A stretch of 64,000 bases of DNA, taken from Sinorhizobium mexicanum (lineage in GTDB: Bacteria > Pseudomonadota > Alphaproteobacteria > Rhizobiales > Rhizobiaceae). Numbering within the stretch: position 1 is the first letter of the stretch; each line of letters begins with the position of its first letter. A program made the translations under genes and the position numbers. Below the pieces are notes generated by a model. It worked only from the letters and a program-made list of their open reading frames with translations, searched no databases and was not told the DNA's origin. Of the stretch, positions 38,087-47,913 are shown in pieces. The stretch covers positions 1 to 64,000 of the forward strand of contig NZ_CP041238.1 in the NCBI RefSeq assembly GCF_013488225.1. Direction: 5' to 3'.

Positions 38087-41000
38087 CGGCATCATCCTCG
38101 CCTTCGGCAGTCGCCCATTCGGCAACCCGCGCCAGATGATCGTATTCGCCGCCGTAGTCGCGCTCCTTCTGCACGATCAGGCGGGAAACGAAGCCGTGGC
38201 GGCCGCTCATCAGTGCCGCGAGCAGCTTCCGCAATTCGGTGAGCGATTCTTCCGCCAGCTGGTCCGCGGATTTCGTTTCCTTTTGCCTGCCACCCTCGTT
38301 GTTGACGGGATCGACGCTGAAGCGGTTTCCGGGTTTCAGGCGGACATAGAGAAGCGCATTTGGTTCGGCGCATCCCGTCGCGCCGAAGGCTCCGGCCTTG
38401 AGCGCGGCGGCCTCGAGCGAAAGCTGCGGGTCGAGCAGACTACGCGCCTCCTTGGGCGAGGGGCTGGAGCCGGTCTTGTAGTCGATGATGTCGATGGTGC
38501 CGTCCAGGCGCCGATCGAGGCGGTCGGCAACGCCGGTCAGCCGAATATCCGCAAGGCCGATATCCATGGATGCGGGAACCTCGGTGAAAGACTTCGCGAT
38601 ACTCTTCCGGCGGTCGCGCTCCCAGCCAAGGAATGCCTTCCCGACAGCGGCAAAACGCGGACGCCAGATCGTGTCGATATGCGGCGGAAGCGCCTCCTCG
38701 TCGAAGGCTTCGTTGAGCAGTCGCGTCATCACCGTTTCCGCATCGGGCGAGGCCGGATCGAAGCCGCCCTTGACGAAGCGGTCGACTATTCGATGGTAGA
38801 GCGTTCCGCGCTCGGCCGCCCCCGGATCACGATTGAACGGCTCGATCGGCTGCAGCCGCAGGATCCGCCGAGCGTAGACGGCGTAGGGATCGCGACGGAG
38901 GCGGGTCACTTCGCTGAACGAATATTTGCGCGGCTGCAGCTCGGCCGGCGGCCGCGGTTCCGGCCGCGTCGCAAGCGGCTGGGTTTCGCCTGCATCGAGA
39001 ATGCGCGCCCAGTGCAAATAGTCCGCGCCGTTGGAGTTGATGAGTTGCGTCAGTCTATCGCCGCCGAGCGCCTGCAGGCGCTGCAGCCACCTCGAAGCGA
39101 CCGTTGGTGCCGAGCCCTGGCGCATGGAACGCGAGAGGATCAGGCGGCGCGTGCCGCAGGCCATCTGGAAATCGTGGGCGAGCTGGCCGATACGCCGCTC
39201 CGGCGGTTCGAGGCCGATTCCGGATTTCATCGTCCGCGACAGGAAGGGGTCGTTTGACGTCTGCCCTGGCCACGTGCCCTCGTTCATACCGCCGAGCACC
39301 ACGAGATCCATGCTTTGCAGGCGCGATTCCAGCGCCCCGAAGATGAAGACGCGGGGATGCCGCATCGATCGGGGCTTGACCGCCTCGCTCGCCGCGAGCG
39401 CCTCGACGATGTCGCACCACTGCGGTCCGTCGGCGTGCATCTGACCTTCCGTCTCGATGATACCTTTGAGAAGCGCTGCCAGTGTTTCGCCGGCTTCCGT
39501 TGACCAGAGATCGCCAAGGCTGCCGCGCTCGTCGACGCAAACGGCTTCCAGTGCGCGACCCGTTCGCTCCGCCCAGTCGGCAAGGGTGAGCACCTTGGAT
39601 CGATGCTGGCCGTCGACGCGAAGCACGGACGCGCTCGCCAGGGGTTCGGAGGCCAACGCAATGCGTGCGGCAAGCCTGCGGGCGGCGGCTATATCCGCCT
39701 CATCGAGGCGGCTCTGCCACGGGGGCGGATGACGATCATGCTTTTGCTTTTCGAGCGCCTGCTCGACCACCGGGCCAAGGGCCGAAATGTCGGCGCTGCC
39801 GGTGCCGCCGCGCAACGCCAGCAGCTCGAGCGCGTCGGCCGTCCGCCGGACATCGTCGGTTGTCTCACCGAAGCGGGCGAGCGGATGCTTGAGGAGAGCC
39901 ACCAGCGGCACGGGATCGCCCGGCCGCAATGCGGCCTCCAGCAACAAGCGTACGACGGCGCCGGCGGCTGTGGCCGCGAGCGGCGTGCCGGCGGAATCGT
40001 CGGCCTCGATGCCGAAACGGGCAAGTTCCGCCCCGACGCGGCGCGCAAGCCCCCGATCGGGCGTGATCAACGCCGCCTGGCTTTCATCGTCGTCGGCAAG
40101 CGCGAGCCTCAGTGCGATGGCGATAGCCGTTGCCTCTTCCCGCTCATTGGCCGTCTCAATCAGCGCGACGTCGGCAAAGGCCGAGAGAAGCCTCGCCGGA
40201 TCGAAATCCTCACGCGTCCGGGTCCAACTGTCGGTCGCCTTTGCCGGAAGCAGGGCGCGAGAGAGAACCATGCCGCGATAGTCGAGGGCGCCATCGGACG
40301 GCTCGAGTGTCAGGACATCACGCCGACCGATGCCCATGCGTTTCAGCAGCCGGTAGAAGCCGTATTGCGGGTGGCTGCGGCTCGCCGGATCCCTTGTGAT
40401 GCCGGTCGAGCCATCGCCGACGATCAGCTCCCATTCCGTATCGCTCATCGTCTGATCGAGGCCCGGCAGAACGATGGTGCCGTTCGGCAGCCTGCTCACG
40501 GCTGCGATCAGCGCGGCTGTCACGGGGATCGAGCCGGTCGAGCCGGCGATGATGATAGGGCCAGTCACCCTGCCGGCGGCTATGCGCTGTGTTTCCGCCT
40601 GCAGAATGGCGTTGCGGTGGCGCGAAGGCGAAGATTGCTTGAGCTCGTCCAGCCGCTCCGGCCAATAGGTGCGGGCGATCTTCAGGAAGGCAAGCGTCAA
40701 CTGCCACCAGAGCGCATGTTCGCCGGCGTCGAGTCCATCGAGGGCCTCCCAGTCGAGCTCCTCGGTTTCGACGGCGTCGATCAGCTCGGCGAGATTGCGC
40801 GCGAGCCAAATGGCATCGGCTGGGCTTGCCGGCGCGATCAGCGGACTTTCGCCGTGGATATCGAGAACGGCCTGCGGCAGCTGGTTGCGCCAGGCGAGAA
40901 TGAGGCGGCCGAGTTCGATCAGGCGTGCGGTGCCGGAAAGAGGCGGGGCGAGATCGAGTATCGCCGGCATCTCGGCATCGAAAAAGCCGCTGTCGTCATC

Positions 41001-41252
41001 CGTCTCGCCGAGCGCGCGGATCGTCGGCAGGATGGCCGAGCGACCGCCGAGCAGATCGACGAACTCCGAGCGAAGCACGCGCGCCGAGCGTCGTGTGGGA
41101 ACGAAGATCGTCACGCCGGCAAGCATCAGCGGATCCGCCGGATCGTAGCTGAAATCCGGAACCAGCCCGCCGTCGCAGAGCTTCCGCGCCAACGTCCTCA
41201 GGAACGGCAGGCCGGCGGGGATAGTAAAGACGTTCGGGGCGTGGCCGGGCAT
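38076..41252 (-). CDS. addB: double-strand break repair protein AddB
   Basis: AddB is the second subunit of AddAB. The 1058-residue protein has an N-terminal inactivated-helicase-like region without a recognisable Walker A loop, and a C-terminal RecB-type nuclease domain with DIIDYKTGSSP and QLSLEAAAL. This agrees with alphaproteobacterial AddB, which are shorter than the Bacillus form. It follows the nucleotidyltransferase with a one-base gap and overlaps addA. Confidence 0.94.
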   Translation of the reverse strand: MPGHAPNVFTIPAGLPFLRTLARKLCDGGLVPDFSYDPADPLMLAGVTIFVPTRRSARVLRSEFVDLLGGRSAILPTIRALGETDDDSGFFDAEMPAILDLAPPLSGTARLIELGRLILAWRNQLPQAVLDIHGESPLIAPASPADAIWLARNLAELIDAVETEELDWEALDGLDAGEHALWWQLTLAFLKIARTYWPERLDELKQSSPSRHRNAILQAETQRIAAGRVTGPIIIAGSTGSIPVTAALIAAVSRLPNGTIVLPGLDQTMSDTEWELIVGDGSTGITRDPASRSHPQYGFYRLLKRMGIGRRDVLTLEPSDGALDYRGMVLSRALLPAKATDSWTRTREDFDPARLLSAFADVALIETANEREEATAIAIALRLALADDDESQAALITPDRGLARRVGAELARFGIEADDSAGTPLAATAAGAVVRLLLEAALRPGDPVPLVALLKHPLARFGETTDDVRRTADALELLALRGGTGSADISALGPVVEQALEKQKHDRHPPPWQSRLDEADIAAARRLAARIALASEPLASASVLRVDGQHRSKVLTLADWAERTGRALEAVCVDERGSLGDLWSTEAGETLAALLKGIIETEGQMHADGPQWCDIVEALAASEAVKPRSMRHPRVFIFGALESRLQSMDLVVLGGMNEGTWPGQTSNDPFLSRTMKSGIGLEPPERRIGQLAHDFQMACGTRRLILSRSMRQGSAPTVASRWLQRLQALGGDRLTQLINSNGADYLHWARILDAGETQPLATRPEPRPPAELQPRKYSFSEVTRLRRDPYAVYARRILRLQPIEPFNRDPGAAERGTLYHRIVDRFVKGGFDPASPDAETVMTRLLNEAFDEEALPPHIDTIWRPRFAAVGKAFLGWERDRRKSIAKSFTEVPASMDIGLADIRLTGVADRLDRRLDGTIDIIDYKTGSSPSPKEARSLLDPQLSLEAAALKAGAFGATGCAEPNALLYVRLKPGNRFSVDPVNNEGGRQKETKSADQLAEESLTELRKLLAALMSGRHGFVSRLIVQKERDYGGEYDHLARVAEWATAEGEDDADEG

Positions 41253-41253
41253 C

Positions 41254-41985
41254 TTATCCTCCCGGCTGAAAACGGCACATGGCCGCCTCGGCTTCAGCGA
41301 TCGCTTCCGGCGTCCCGACCGTCATCCAGTGGCCGTCGAGCATCAGCCCGAAGAGGCGCCCCCGGGCGACGGCGCGGTCGAAATAGATGTTGAGATTGAA
41401 GGCGTCGCTTGGCGCGTCGGCAAAAAGACGCGACTCCATGGCGATCGCGCCGGCATAGACGATCGGATTTTCCATGCCTTCCTCGTAGCGCACGAGCCTG
41501 CCGTCCTCAGCCAGCGAAAAATCCTTCTTTCCGTTGTGCCCCGTCGTGTCTTCGAGTCGCACACAAAGGAGCGCCATGTCCATGCTCTCAGGATCGAAGA
41601 AATCGGCTAGCCTTTGAAGATTGCTCGGCGTTCCGGCCTTTTCGCCGATCCAGAAGAGATCGGCATTCATGACGAGCAACGGCCCGTCGTCCAGCAGCTT
41701 CAGCCCCTTGGCAAGCCCGCCACCGGAATTCATCAGGGCGTCGCGCTCGTCCGAAATCAGGATGTGCGGCGATTCGCGGCGACGGAGATGCTCTTCCATC
41801 TGGTCGGCAAAGTGATGGACATTCACCGCCGCCTTGGTCACGCCGGCGGCCGCCAGGATGTCCAGCACGTAGTCGATCATCGGCTTGCCGGCGATCCGGA
41901 CGAGTGGCTTCGGCAGTGTATCGGTGATTGGCCGGAGGCGGGTGCCCAGTCCGGCCGCAAGCACCATGGCATTGGTGATGGACAT
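41254..41985 (-). CDS. murU: sugar-1-phosphate nucleotidyltransferase, probable MurNAc-1-P uridylyltransferase
   Basis: A 243-residue GT-A nucleotidyltransferase. The signature VLAAGLGTRLRPITDTLPKPLV starts at residue 8. The metal-binding aspartate is in LVMNADLFW. Homologues next to AmgK-type kinases are MurU, which makes UDP-MurNAc from MurNAc-1-phosphate in peptidoglycan recycling. Here the gene follows the TsaE/AmgK fusion by 9 bases, which supports this role over mannose-1-phosphate guanylyltransferase. The exact substrate is inferred. Confidence 0.85.
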   Translation of the reverse strand: MSITNAMVLAAGLGTRLRPITDTLPKPLVRIAGKPMIDYVLDILAAAGVTKAAVNVHHFADQMEEHLRRRESPHILISDERDALMNSGGGLAKGLKLLDDGPLLVMNADLFWIGEKAGTPSNLQRLADFFDPESMDMALLCVRLEDTTGHNGKKDFSLAEDGRLVRYEEGMENPIVYAGAIAMESRLFADAPSDAFNLNIYFDRAVARGRLFGLMLDGHWMTVGTPEAIAEAEAAMCRFQPGG

Positions 41986-41994
41986 GATTTCCTG

Positions 41995-43503
41995 TCAGTT
42001 GGCTGATTCGCTAGCCAGGATTCCAGCCTTAATGCACCAATCGCGCAAGGGTGTCAGCACCTCATGGCCGAGCGCCCGGCTCAAATAGGCAAAGGTGCGC
42101 GGCATGTGTTTCATGTAACCGGGTTTGCCGTCACGCTGCATCAGCCGCACCCAGATGCCCGCGAGCTTGCAGTTGCGCTGTGCCGACATCAAGTGCCAGT
42201 CGCGAAGGAAGGTTGCCTCGTCGAATGGGCCAGCGGCCTTGCGCTCGCCCAGATAGGTGTCGATCAGCCGGTCGGCCAGATCCGGCTCGATGGTCACGCG
42301 TGCATCCTGCGTGAGCGACGCGACATCGTAGGCGGTCGGACCGATCATTGCGTCCTGGAAATCGATGATGCCGACGCGGTCGAGCCCTTTACGATCCGGG
42401 CGCCAGAGAATGTTCGGCGAGTGAAAATCGCGCAGCAGCAGGCTCTTCTCGGCCGATGCAAGAACGTCGATCAGTTGATCCCAGATGGCGAAGTACTCTT
42501 TACGCTCGCTGTCGGAGGCCGCTCCGCCGCGCTTCCATGGCAGGTACCAGTCGATCAGCAGGCTCGTCTCGATCTTCATCGCCGTGCGGTCGAAATCGGG
42601 AATGCGATGGACCAACCCGTCGCCAATGGCAATCTCGCGTGCCGTCGGCTCGCCATGAAGGCGGCCGAGCAGCCGCACGCTTTCGAGATAGCGCTCGGCG
42701 ACCGGTCTTCTCTCCGTATCGAGAATGCCGTCGGAGCCTAGGTCCTCGATCAGTAAGATACCCTTGTCGAGGTCGCGGGCATAAATTTCCGGCGCGGCGA
42801 AGCCGCGTCCGCGCAGCAACTCGGAAATCGCGACGAACGGAACGACATCCTCGGCAAGGTGCGCAAGCTGCTGGTAGTATTTTCCGTCCTGGAGAATGGG
42901 GCCGGGCTTGTGTCTGGCCGCATCCATCAGGATTTTCGCCGGCTCACCATCCGTCACGATCCGCTCATAGGCCCTGATCGAGGCATCGCCGCTCAAATGC
43001 CGGCGCCGGGCGGTCGCATAGCCGTTTTGCGAGAGGAAAATGCGGATTGCCAGCGAGCGCGAGATACGCTCGAACGAAGCGTCGGGCGCGGAAATGGCGA
43101 GCTGGCGGCCGTCGCCATCATGGGTGAAGGCGAGCGTGATCCGTTCGGAGGGAAGCGCTTCGTCCCCTTTTTCCGGCCATTCGACAAGACAGATCCCTTC
43201 GGAAAGGGCCTCGTCGAAGCCGAGTTCGTCGAGTTCCGAAGCGTCAGCGAGACGATAGAGGTCGAAATGGGCGACAGGGATGCGCAGGTCGTAGTTCTGG
43301 ACGAGCGTGAAGGTGGGGCTCGGCACTTCGAGCGTCTCGTCGTCGGCGATCGCGCGGAGCAGGGCGCGCGCGAAGGTCGATTTTCCCGCGCCGAGATCGC
43401 CTGACAAGGCGACGCAATCGCCGGGCTTCAGCGCCAGCGCCAGATCTTCGCCAAGCTCGATGGTGGCTGCCTCGTCCTTCAGGAACCGTTGCAGATGCTT
43501 CAT
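41995..43503 (-). CDS. tsaE: fusion of TsaE (tRNA t6A synthesis ATPase) and AmgK-like sugar kinase
   Basis: Two proteins in one 502-residue chain. Residues 1-150 are TsaE, with the P-loop GDLGAGKSTF at 35-44 and the PSPTFTLV motif; TsaE is the ATPase needed for N6-threonylcarbamoyl-adenosine in tRNA. Residues about 155-502 are an aminoglycoside-phosphotransferase fold with catalytic RDFHSPN (His361, Asn364) and IDFQDA (Asp381), like AmgK, which phosphorylates MurNAc/GlcNAc at C1. No stop or frameshift separates them. The start ATG overlaps the divL stop by one base, and the murU-like gene follows by 9 bases. Confidence 0.93.
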   Translation of the reverse strand: MKHLQRFLKDEAATIELGEDLALALKPGDCVALSGDLGAGKSTFARALLRAIADDETLEVPSPTFTLVQNYDLRIPVAHFDLYRLADASELDELGFDEALSEGICLVEWPEKGDEALPSERITLAFTHDGDGRQLAISAPDASFERISRSLAIRIFLSQNGYATARRRHLSGDASIRAYERIVTDGEPAKILMDAARHKPGPILQDGKYYQQLAHLAEDVVPFVAISELLRGRGFAAPEIYARDLDKGILLIEDLGSDGILDTERRPVAERYLESVRLLGRLHGEPTAREIAIGDGLVHRIPDFDRTAMKIETSLLIDWYLPWKRGGAASDSERKEYFAIWDQLIDVLASAEKSLLLRDFHSPNILWRPDRKGLDRVGIIDFQDAMIGPTAYDVASLTQDARVTIEPDLADRLIDTYLGERKAAGPFDEATFLRDWHLMSAQRNCKLAGIWVRLMQRDGKPGYMKHMPRTFAYLSRALGHEVLTPLRDWCIKAGILASESAN

Positions 43504-45986
43504 TATTCGGCCGCGATGATCTTCGGCATTTCGGACGACGGAATGCGGCAGGTGACCTCGGTGCCTTCGCCCTCCTTGCTGCGGATCGAAACGGTGCCGT
43601 GATGCAGGCTGACGAAGCTCTCGACGATCGACAGTCCGAGACCGGCGCCGCCGTGCTGGCCGTAGCTTTCAAAGCGGTTGAAGACGGTGTTCAACACATC
43701 CTGCGGAATGCCGGGGCCGGAATCGCTGACCGAGAAGACGAAATCGCTGCCTTCGCGCCGGCACTTGAGATCGATGGCGCTGCCATCGGGCGCGAAGTTG
43801 GCGGCGTTGGTGAGCAGCTTGATGAAGATCTGCTTCAGCCGCTGCTGGTCCGCGATCATGCGGCCAAGGCTGTCGGGCGCATCCACCTGCAAGGTGACGC
43901 CACTTTCGACAAGCCTGTCGGCCATTTGATGCGCGACGTCATCGAGAAAATCGACGAGGTTCACCTCGGACATGTCGAGCTCGACGATGCCGGCGTCGAC
44001 GGTGGCCAGGTCGAGGATGTCGTTGACGATCGTCAAGAGCAGCGACGAGGACGTGGCGATATGGTCGACATATTCCGCCTGGCGCTCGTTGAGCTCGCCG
44101 AACGCGGGCGTTTTCAGGAGATCGGCGAAGCCGATGATGTTGGTGAGCGGCGAGCGCAATTCATAGGAGACGTGATGAACGAAGTCGTTCTTCAGCGCAT
44201 CGGCCTTGCGCAGCGCCTCGTTCTTCTCAGTCAGGGCGCGCTCGACCCTGACGCTGTCGGTAATGTTGACGAAAGTCAGCATCGTCTGGGCGTTCGGCAG
44301 CGGAATCACGGCATAGTCGAGGATCAGACCGGTCCGCAATTCCAGAATGCCGCGGCTCGACGGACGCTCGTCGTCGAAGCTGGTGATGATATGGGCAAAC
44401 CGCTTCCAGCCATCCGGCTGGTCATAGGAGGGCAGGCACGCCTGTTCGACAGCGCGAATGTGGGTACCGGGCTTGGCCTCCGCCTCGCTGATACCCCAGA
44501 TCGCCCGGAACGCCGGGTTGGAAAGCCGGATGCGGCCATCAGGCCCGAAGACTGCAACGCCTTCGGCGAGATGATCGATCGTTTCGCCCTGGACTTGGAC
44601 GAGGGTGTTGTAGCGGGTCTCGAGATCGACCTTCTCTGTCAGGTTTTCGAACACCCAGGTTGCGCCGCCCTGCGGCCGGGCGGTGGCAAAGACGCGGAGC
44701 GTCTGGCCGTTCGGCAGGTGCCAGAGGTCTGACTGCGTGTCGAGTGCCTGATAGACGGACAGCGCATTAGCCTTCCACTGTTTCCAGTTGAGCTGCTCGG
44801 GGAGCTTGCCCCCGGCCCGCAGCCGGTCGAGCACCTCGCCGTTGTCGGGCTTGCGCTCGAGGAAGCCCATGTCGAGGTTCCAGAGCCGCTGGAACGCCTG
44901 ATTGTAAAACTGCAGGCGCTGATTGCCGTCGAAGATCGCCACGGGCGTTGCCAGATGGTCGAGCGTTTCGGCATGGCTCTTCAAGGTCCGTGCAAGCTCT
45001 TCACGCACGGCTTCGGTGCCGGAGACGTCGATGGCGATGCCGGCCGAGCCGGCCGGGCTGCGGGCGTCGACGACATCGAAGAAAGTGCGATTGCCCTTGA
45101 CGACGGTCGAAACCTTGTCGCTGAAGGGCGTTTCAAGAGTTGATACGGCGCGGATTTTTTCGCGCGCCGCGGTCGAGAGCAATTCGCGCCCTTCGGCGAC
45201 GGCGAGGTTCGCGCTCTGCGCGTCGACCGCCTCTGCGAAAGCTTCGTTGACCCATTCAAGCTTGCCGTCCGTCGTCCGCTGCCAGACAGGCAGGTCGATC
45301 GCATCGAGCAGCGTGCGGAACGTCGACAGCGATGCGTGCAGGCGATCGCGTTCCAGCTTCAACTCGGCAAGTTCGGCTCTGAGATTGTTGAGTGCGATGA
45401 AGCGCACGAATGCCCGTCCGCCGGAAACGCGGCCCTGAGCTTCCAGGACCTCGTTGCGCTGCGTTTCGAGCACGAGATCGAAGCTTTGCGCCTGCGCGCG
45501 CAGCGTCTCGATCGCCTTTTCGAGCTGGCTGGCAGACGGCGCCTTCAGCCAGCGCCCGAAGGCGAGAAAAGTACGGTCGTCCTGCGGAGCGCCAGTCTCG
45601 ACGGGGAGCTGTCCGAGGAACTCGGGACGTTCGGCCAGACCATCCCAGATCACGATGCGCCGGTTCTTGTCGGCGATGAGGGCCTGGAAACGGGAAATCC
45701 GCTGGTTTGCATCGGAAAGACCGGATCGCAGTTCGCGGTTCTCGGCCTCGATGTTGCCGCGCTGGCGGATGAGCCAGATGGCGGAAATCATGGCCGCGGA
45801 AATGACGCCGATCAGGACGGAAAAGGTGACGACTTCCGAGGAGCCGAAAATGGCCTTGGCAACCGGCGTCGACGCCTGGGCGGCCGCGTCGGTTGCCGCG
45901 AAGACGACGGTGCCCGCGAGCAGTCGCCGCAACAGGGCGGGCGCCTTGAGGCCTCCACCGAAAAGCGTGGATCGTTCTGTTTCCAT
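43503..45986 (-). CDS. divL: cell-cycle sensor kinase-like protein DivL
   Basis: An 827-residue membrane histidine-kinase-like protein. Hydrophobic segments lie at about 22-36 and 52-73, then a coiled region and several PAS domains, a HisKA-type dimerisation domain and a HATPase domain (DSGPGIPQD, GGAGLGLSIVES). The phosphoacceptor position reads VSYELRSPL: Tyr608 replaces the usual histidine, as in Caulobacter DivL, which controls CckA and CtrA. ATG 45986 is preferred; extension upstream runs into a repeat. It heads an operon with tsaE/amgK, murU and addBA. Confidence 0.92.
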   Translation of the reverse strand: METERSTLFGGGLKAPALLRRLLAGTVVFAATDAAAQASTPVAKAIFGSSEVVTFSVLIGVISAAMISAIWLIRQRGNIEAENRELRSGLSDANQRISRFQALIADKNRRIVIWDGLAERPEFLGQLPVETGAPQDDRTFLAFGRWLKAPSASQLEKAIETLRAQAQSFDLVLETQRNEVLEAQGRVSGGRAFVRFIALNNLRAELAELKLERDRLHASLSTFRTLLDAIDLPVWQRTTDGKLEWVNEAFAEAVDAQSANLAVAEGRELLSTAAREKIRAVSTLETPFSDKVSTVVKGNRTFFDVVDARSPAGSAGIAIDVSGTEAVREELARTLKSHAETLDHLATPVAIFDGNQRLQFYNQAFQRLWNLDMGFLERKPDNGEVLDRLRAGGKLPEQLNWKQWKANALSVYQALDTQSDLWHLPNGQTLRVFATARPQGGATWVFENLTEKVDLETRYNTLVQVQGETIDHLAEGVAVFGPDGRIRLSNPAFRAIWGISEAEAKPGTHIRAVEQACLPSYDQPDGWKRFAHIITSFDDERPSSRGILELRTGLILDYAVIPLPNAQTMLTFVNITDSVRVERALTEKNEALRKADALKNDFVHHVSYELRSPLTNIIGFADLLKTPAFGELNERQAEYVDHIATSSSLLLTIVNDILDLATVDAGIVELDMSEVNLVDFLDDVAHQMADRLVESGVTLQVDAPDSLGRMIADQQRLKQIFIKLLTNAANFAPDGSAIDLKCRREGSDFVFSVSDSGPGIPQDVLNTVFNRFESYGQHGGAGLGLSIVESFVSLHHGTVSIRSKEGEGTEVTCRIPSSEMPKIIAAE

Positions 45987-46314
45987 GGCGCCGCCGTCCC
46001 CGTTTGTCCGGAAATTGCCGCCGACCTTACGCCGCCATGCACCGAAACCCCTGAAAGGGGTTTGCGTCAGTTGCGATTGCATCCCCGGTCTGTCTCCGTC
46101 TGTTTGCCGCATGTCCGACAAGACATCCCCACCCGCGACGCTCGAAGCTCCGCACTTGAGCGCCGCGTGTCTCATCAGACGCGCAAAGGACGCCGTAGTA
46201 CTTTGAATTACCGCATGTTTCCTCAAATCGGTACGATTGCCGAAACATGCAGTAGCGTCACGAATCAATGACTTAAGCATACTTGTTTGACGAATCGCCG
46301 GAAAGTGCGCGGCT
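45987..46314. repeat. composite palindromic repeat upstream of divL
   Basis: A reverse copy of the ACAGCG family lies at 46155-46205. It is followed at 46213-46254 by a hairpin with GCATGTTTC/GAAACATGC ends and inner CAAATCGGTA. The rest of the gap, 45987-46150, is GC-rich and should hold the divL promoter, but no clear element was found. Confidence 0.65.
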
Positions 46315-46352
46315 CAAAAAAGAGGCCGCGATCTCTTGTCAAGATCGCGGCC
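46315..46352 (-). terminator. ahcY terminator
   Basis: On the minus strand a perfect 11-bp stem GGCCGCGATCT/AGATCGCGGCC with a 7-base loop is followed by a TCTTTTTT tract, 31 bases after the ahcY stop. Confidence 0.9.
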
Positions 46353-46366
46353 ACAACATGTTGTGG
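46351..46366. other. perfect 16-bp palindrome beside the ahcY terminator
   Basis: CCACAACATGTTGTGG is fully symmetric and sits between the ahcY stop and the terminator stem, sharing two bases with it. It could be a protein-binding site or an RNA stem. Confidence 0.6.
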
Positions 46367-46382
46367 ATTGTCCGGCTAAGGA

Positions 46383-47783
46383 TTAGTACCGGTAGTGTTC
46401 GGCCTTGAACGGGCCCTGCGGCTTCACGCCGATGTAGGCGGCCTGGTCTTCCGAGAGCTCGGTCAGCTTGGCGCCGAGCTTCGCGAGATGCAGGCGGGCG
46501 ACCTTCTCGTCGAGCTGCTTCGGCAGCACGTAGACCTCGTTCTTGTAGTTCGCGCCCTTGCTGAAGAGCTCGATCTGCGCCAGCACCTGGTTGGAGAAGG
46601 AGGCCGACATCACGAAAGACGGATGTCCGGTGGCGTTGCCGAGATTGAGCAGCCGGCCTTCCGAAAGCAGGATCATGCGGTTGCCCTTCGGAAACTCGAT
46701 CATGTCGACCTGCGGCTTGATGTTGGTCCATTTCAGGTTGCGCAGAGCCGAGACCTGGATCTCGTTGTCGAAGTGGCCGATGTTGCCGACGATCGCCATG
46801 TCCTTCATTTCGCGCATGTGGTCCATGCGGATGACGTCCTTGTTGCCGGTCGTCGTGATAAAGATATCGGCGGTCGAAACGACGTCCTCGAGCTGGACCA
46901 CTTCGTAGCCGTCCATTGCGGCCTGCAAGGCGCAGATCGGATCGACTTCGGTGACTTTCACGCGCGCGCCTGCGCCCTTCAAGGAAGCGGCCGAGCCTTT
47001 ACCGACGTCGCCGTAGCCGCAAACGACCGCGACCTTGCCGGCCATCATCACGTCGGTGCCGCGGCGGATGCCGTCGACGAGCGATTCCTTGCAGCCGTAC
47101 TTGTTGTCGAACTTCGACTTCGTGACGCTGTCGTTGACGTTGATCGCCGGGAAGGGCAGCAGGCCCTTGGCCTGGAGCTGGTAGAGGCGGTTGACGCCGG
47201 TGGTCGTTTCTTCGGTGACGCCCTTGATGGCGTCGCGCTGCTTCGTGAACCAGCCGGGCGTTGCGGCGAGACGCTTCTTGATTTGGGCGAAGAGGATTTC
47301 CTCCTCTTCCGAACCCGGGTTCGAAAGTACGTTCTCGCCGGCTTCGGCGCGCGCGCCGAGCAGGATGTACATGGTGGCGTCGCCGCCATCGTCGAGAATC
47401 ATGTTCGACAGGCCGCCGTCTGCCCACTGGAAGATCTTGTCGGTATAGGCCCAGTATTCTTCAAGCGTTTCGCCCTTGACGGCGAAGACAGGAACACCAC
47501 TTGCCGCGATGGCGGCAGCGGCGTGATCCTGGGTAGAGAAGATGTTGCACGAGGCCCAGCGAACCTCGGCACCGAGCGCAACCAGCGTCTCGATCAGCAC
47601 GGCCGTCTGGATGGTCATGTGCAGCGAGCCGGTGATGCGTGCGCCCTTCAGCGGCTTCGATGCACCGAATTCCTCGCGGCAGGCCATCAGGCCCGGCATT
47701 TCCGTTTCGGCGATGGCAATTTCCTTGCGGCCGAAATCGGCCAGGCCGATATCGGCGACAATATAGTCCTGAGTTGCGGTCAT
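46383..47783 (-). CDS. ahcY: adenosylhomocysteinase (S-adenosylhomocysteine hydrolase)
   Basis: AhcY splits S-adenosylhomocysteine into homocysteine and adenosine, removing the inhibitor of methyltransferases. The 466-residue protein has the substrate region [15 protein letters not shown], the NAD-binding loop [13 protein letters not shown] and the conserved C-terminal KAEHYRY. ATG 47783 is preceded by GGAGAA. In-frame sequence up to 47843 is not family-like. The upstream palindrome at 47914-47949 probably controls it. Confidence 0.97.
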   Translation of the reverse strand: MTATQDYIVADIGLADFGRKEIAIAETEMPGLMACREEFGASKPLKGARITGSLHMTIQTAVLIETLVALGAEVRWASCNIFSTQDHAAAAIAASGVPVFAVKGETLEEYWAYTDKIFQWADGGLSNMILDDGGDATMYILLGARAEAGENVLSNPGSEEEEILFAQIKKRLAATPGWFTKQRDAIKGVTEETTTGVNRLYQLQAKGLLPFPAINVNDSVTKSKFDNKYGCKESLVDGIRRGTDVMMAGKVAVVCGYGDVGKGSAASLKGAGARVKVTEVDPICALQAAMDGYEVVQLEDVVSTADIFITTTGNKDVIRMDHMREMKDMAIVGNIGHFDNEIQVSALRNLKWTNIKPQVDMIEFPKGNRMILLSEGRLLNLGNATGHPSFVMSASFSNQVLAQIELFSKGANYKNEVYVLPKQLDEKVARLHLAKLGAKLTELSEDQAAYIGVKPQGPFKAEHYRY

Positions 47784-47913
47784 GGAGTTCTCCAGGGCTG
47801 ATCTTTTCCGGCCGCGCCGGCCCCTCTGGCCTTTTGGCGGCATGACAACGCCTCCCGCGCAGGATCACGGGGAGAGTGGGCACGGTCTATCAGGAATCAG
47901 CGGGCAGGGCAAC

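Noticed and set aside
36158..41393. Long plus-strand open frames opposite addA and addB
   Set aside because: They mirror addA/addB codons and contain no recognisable domain.
47784..47913. SAH or SAM riboswitch in the ahcY leader
   Set aside because: No conserved riboswitch core was recognisable; only short GC hairpins are seen. A covariance-model search would settle it.
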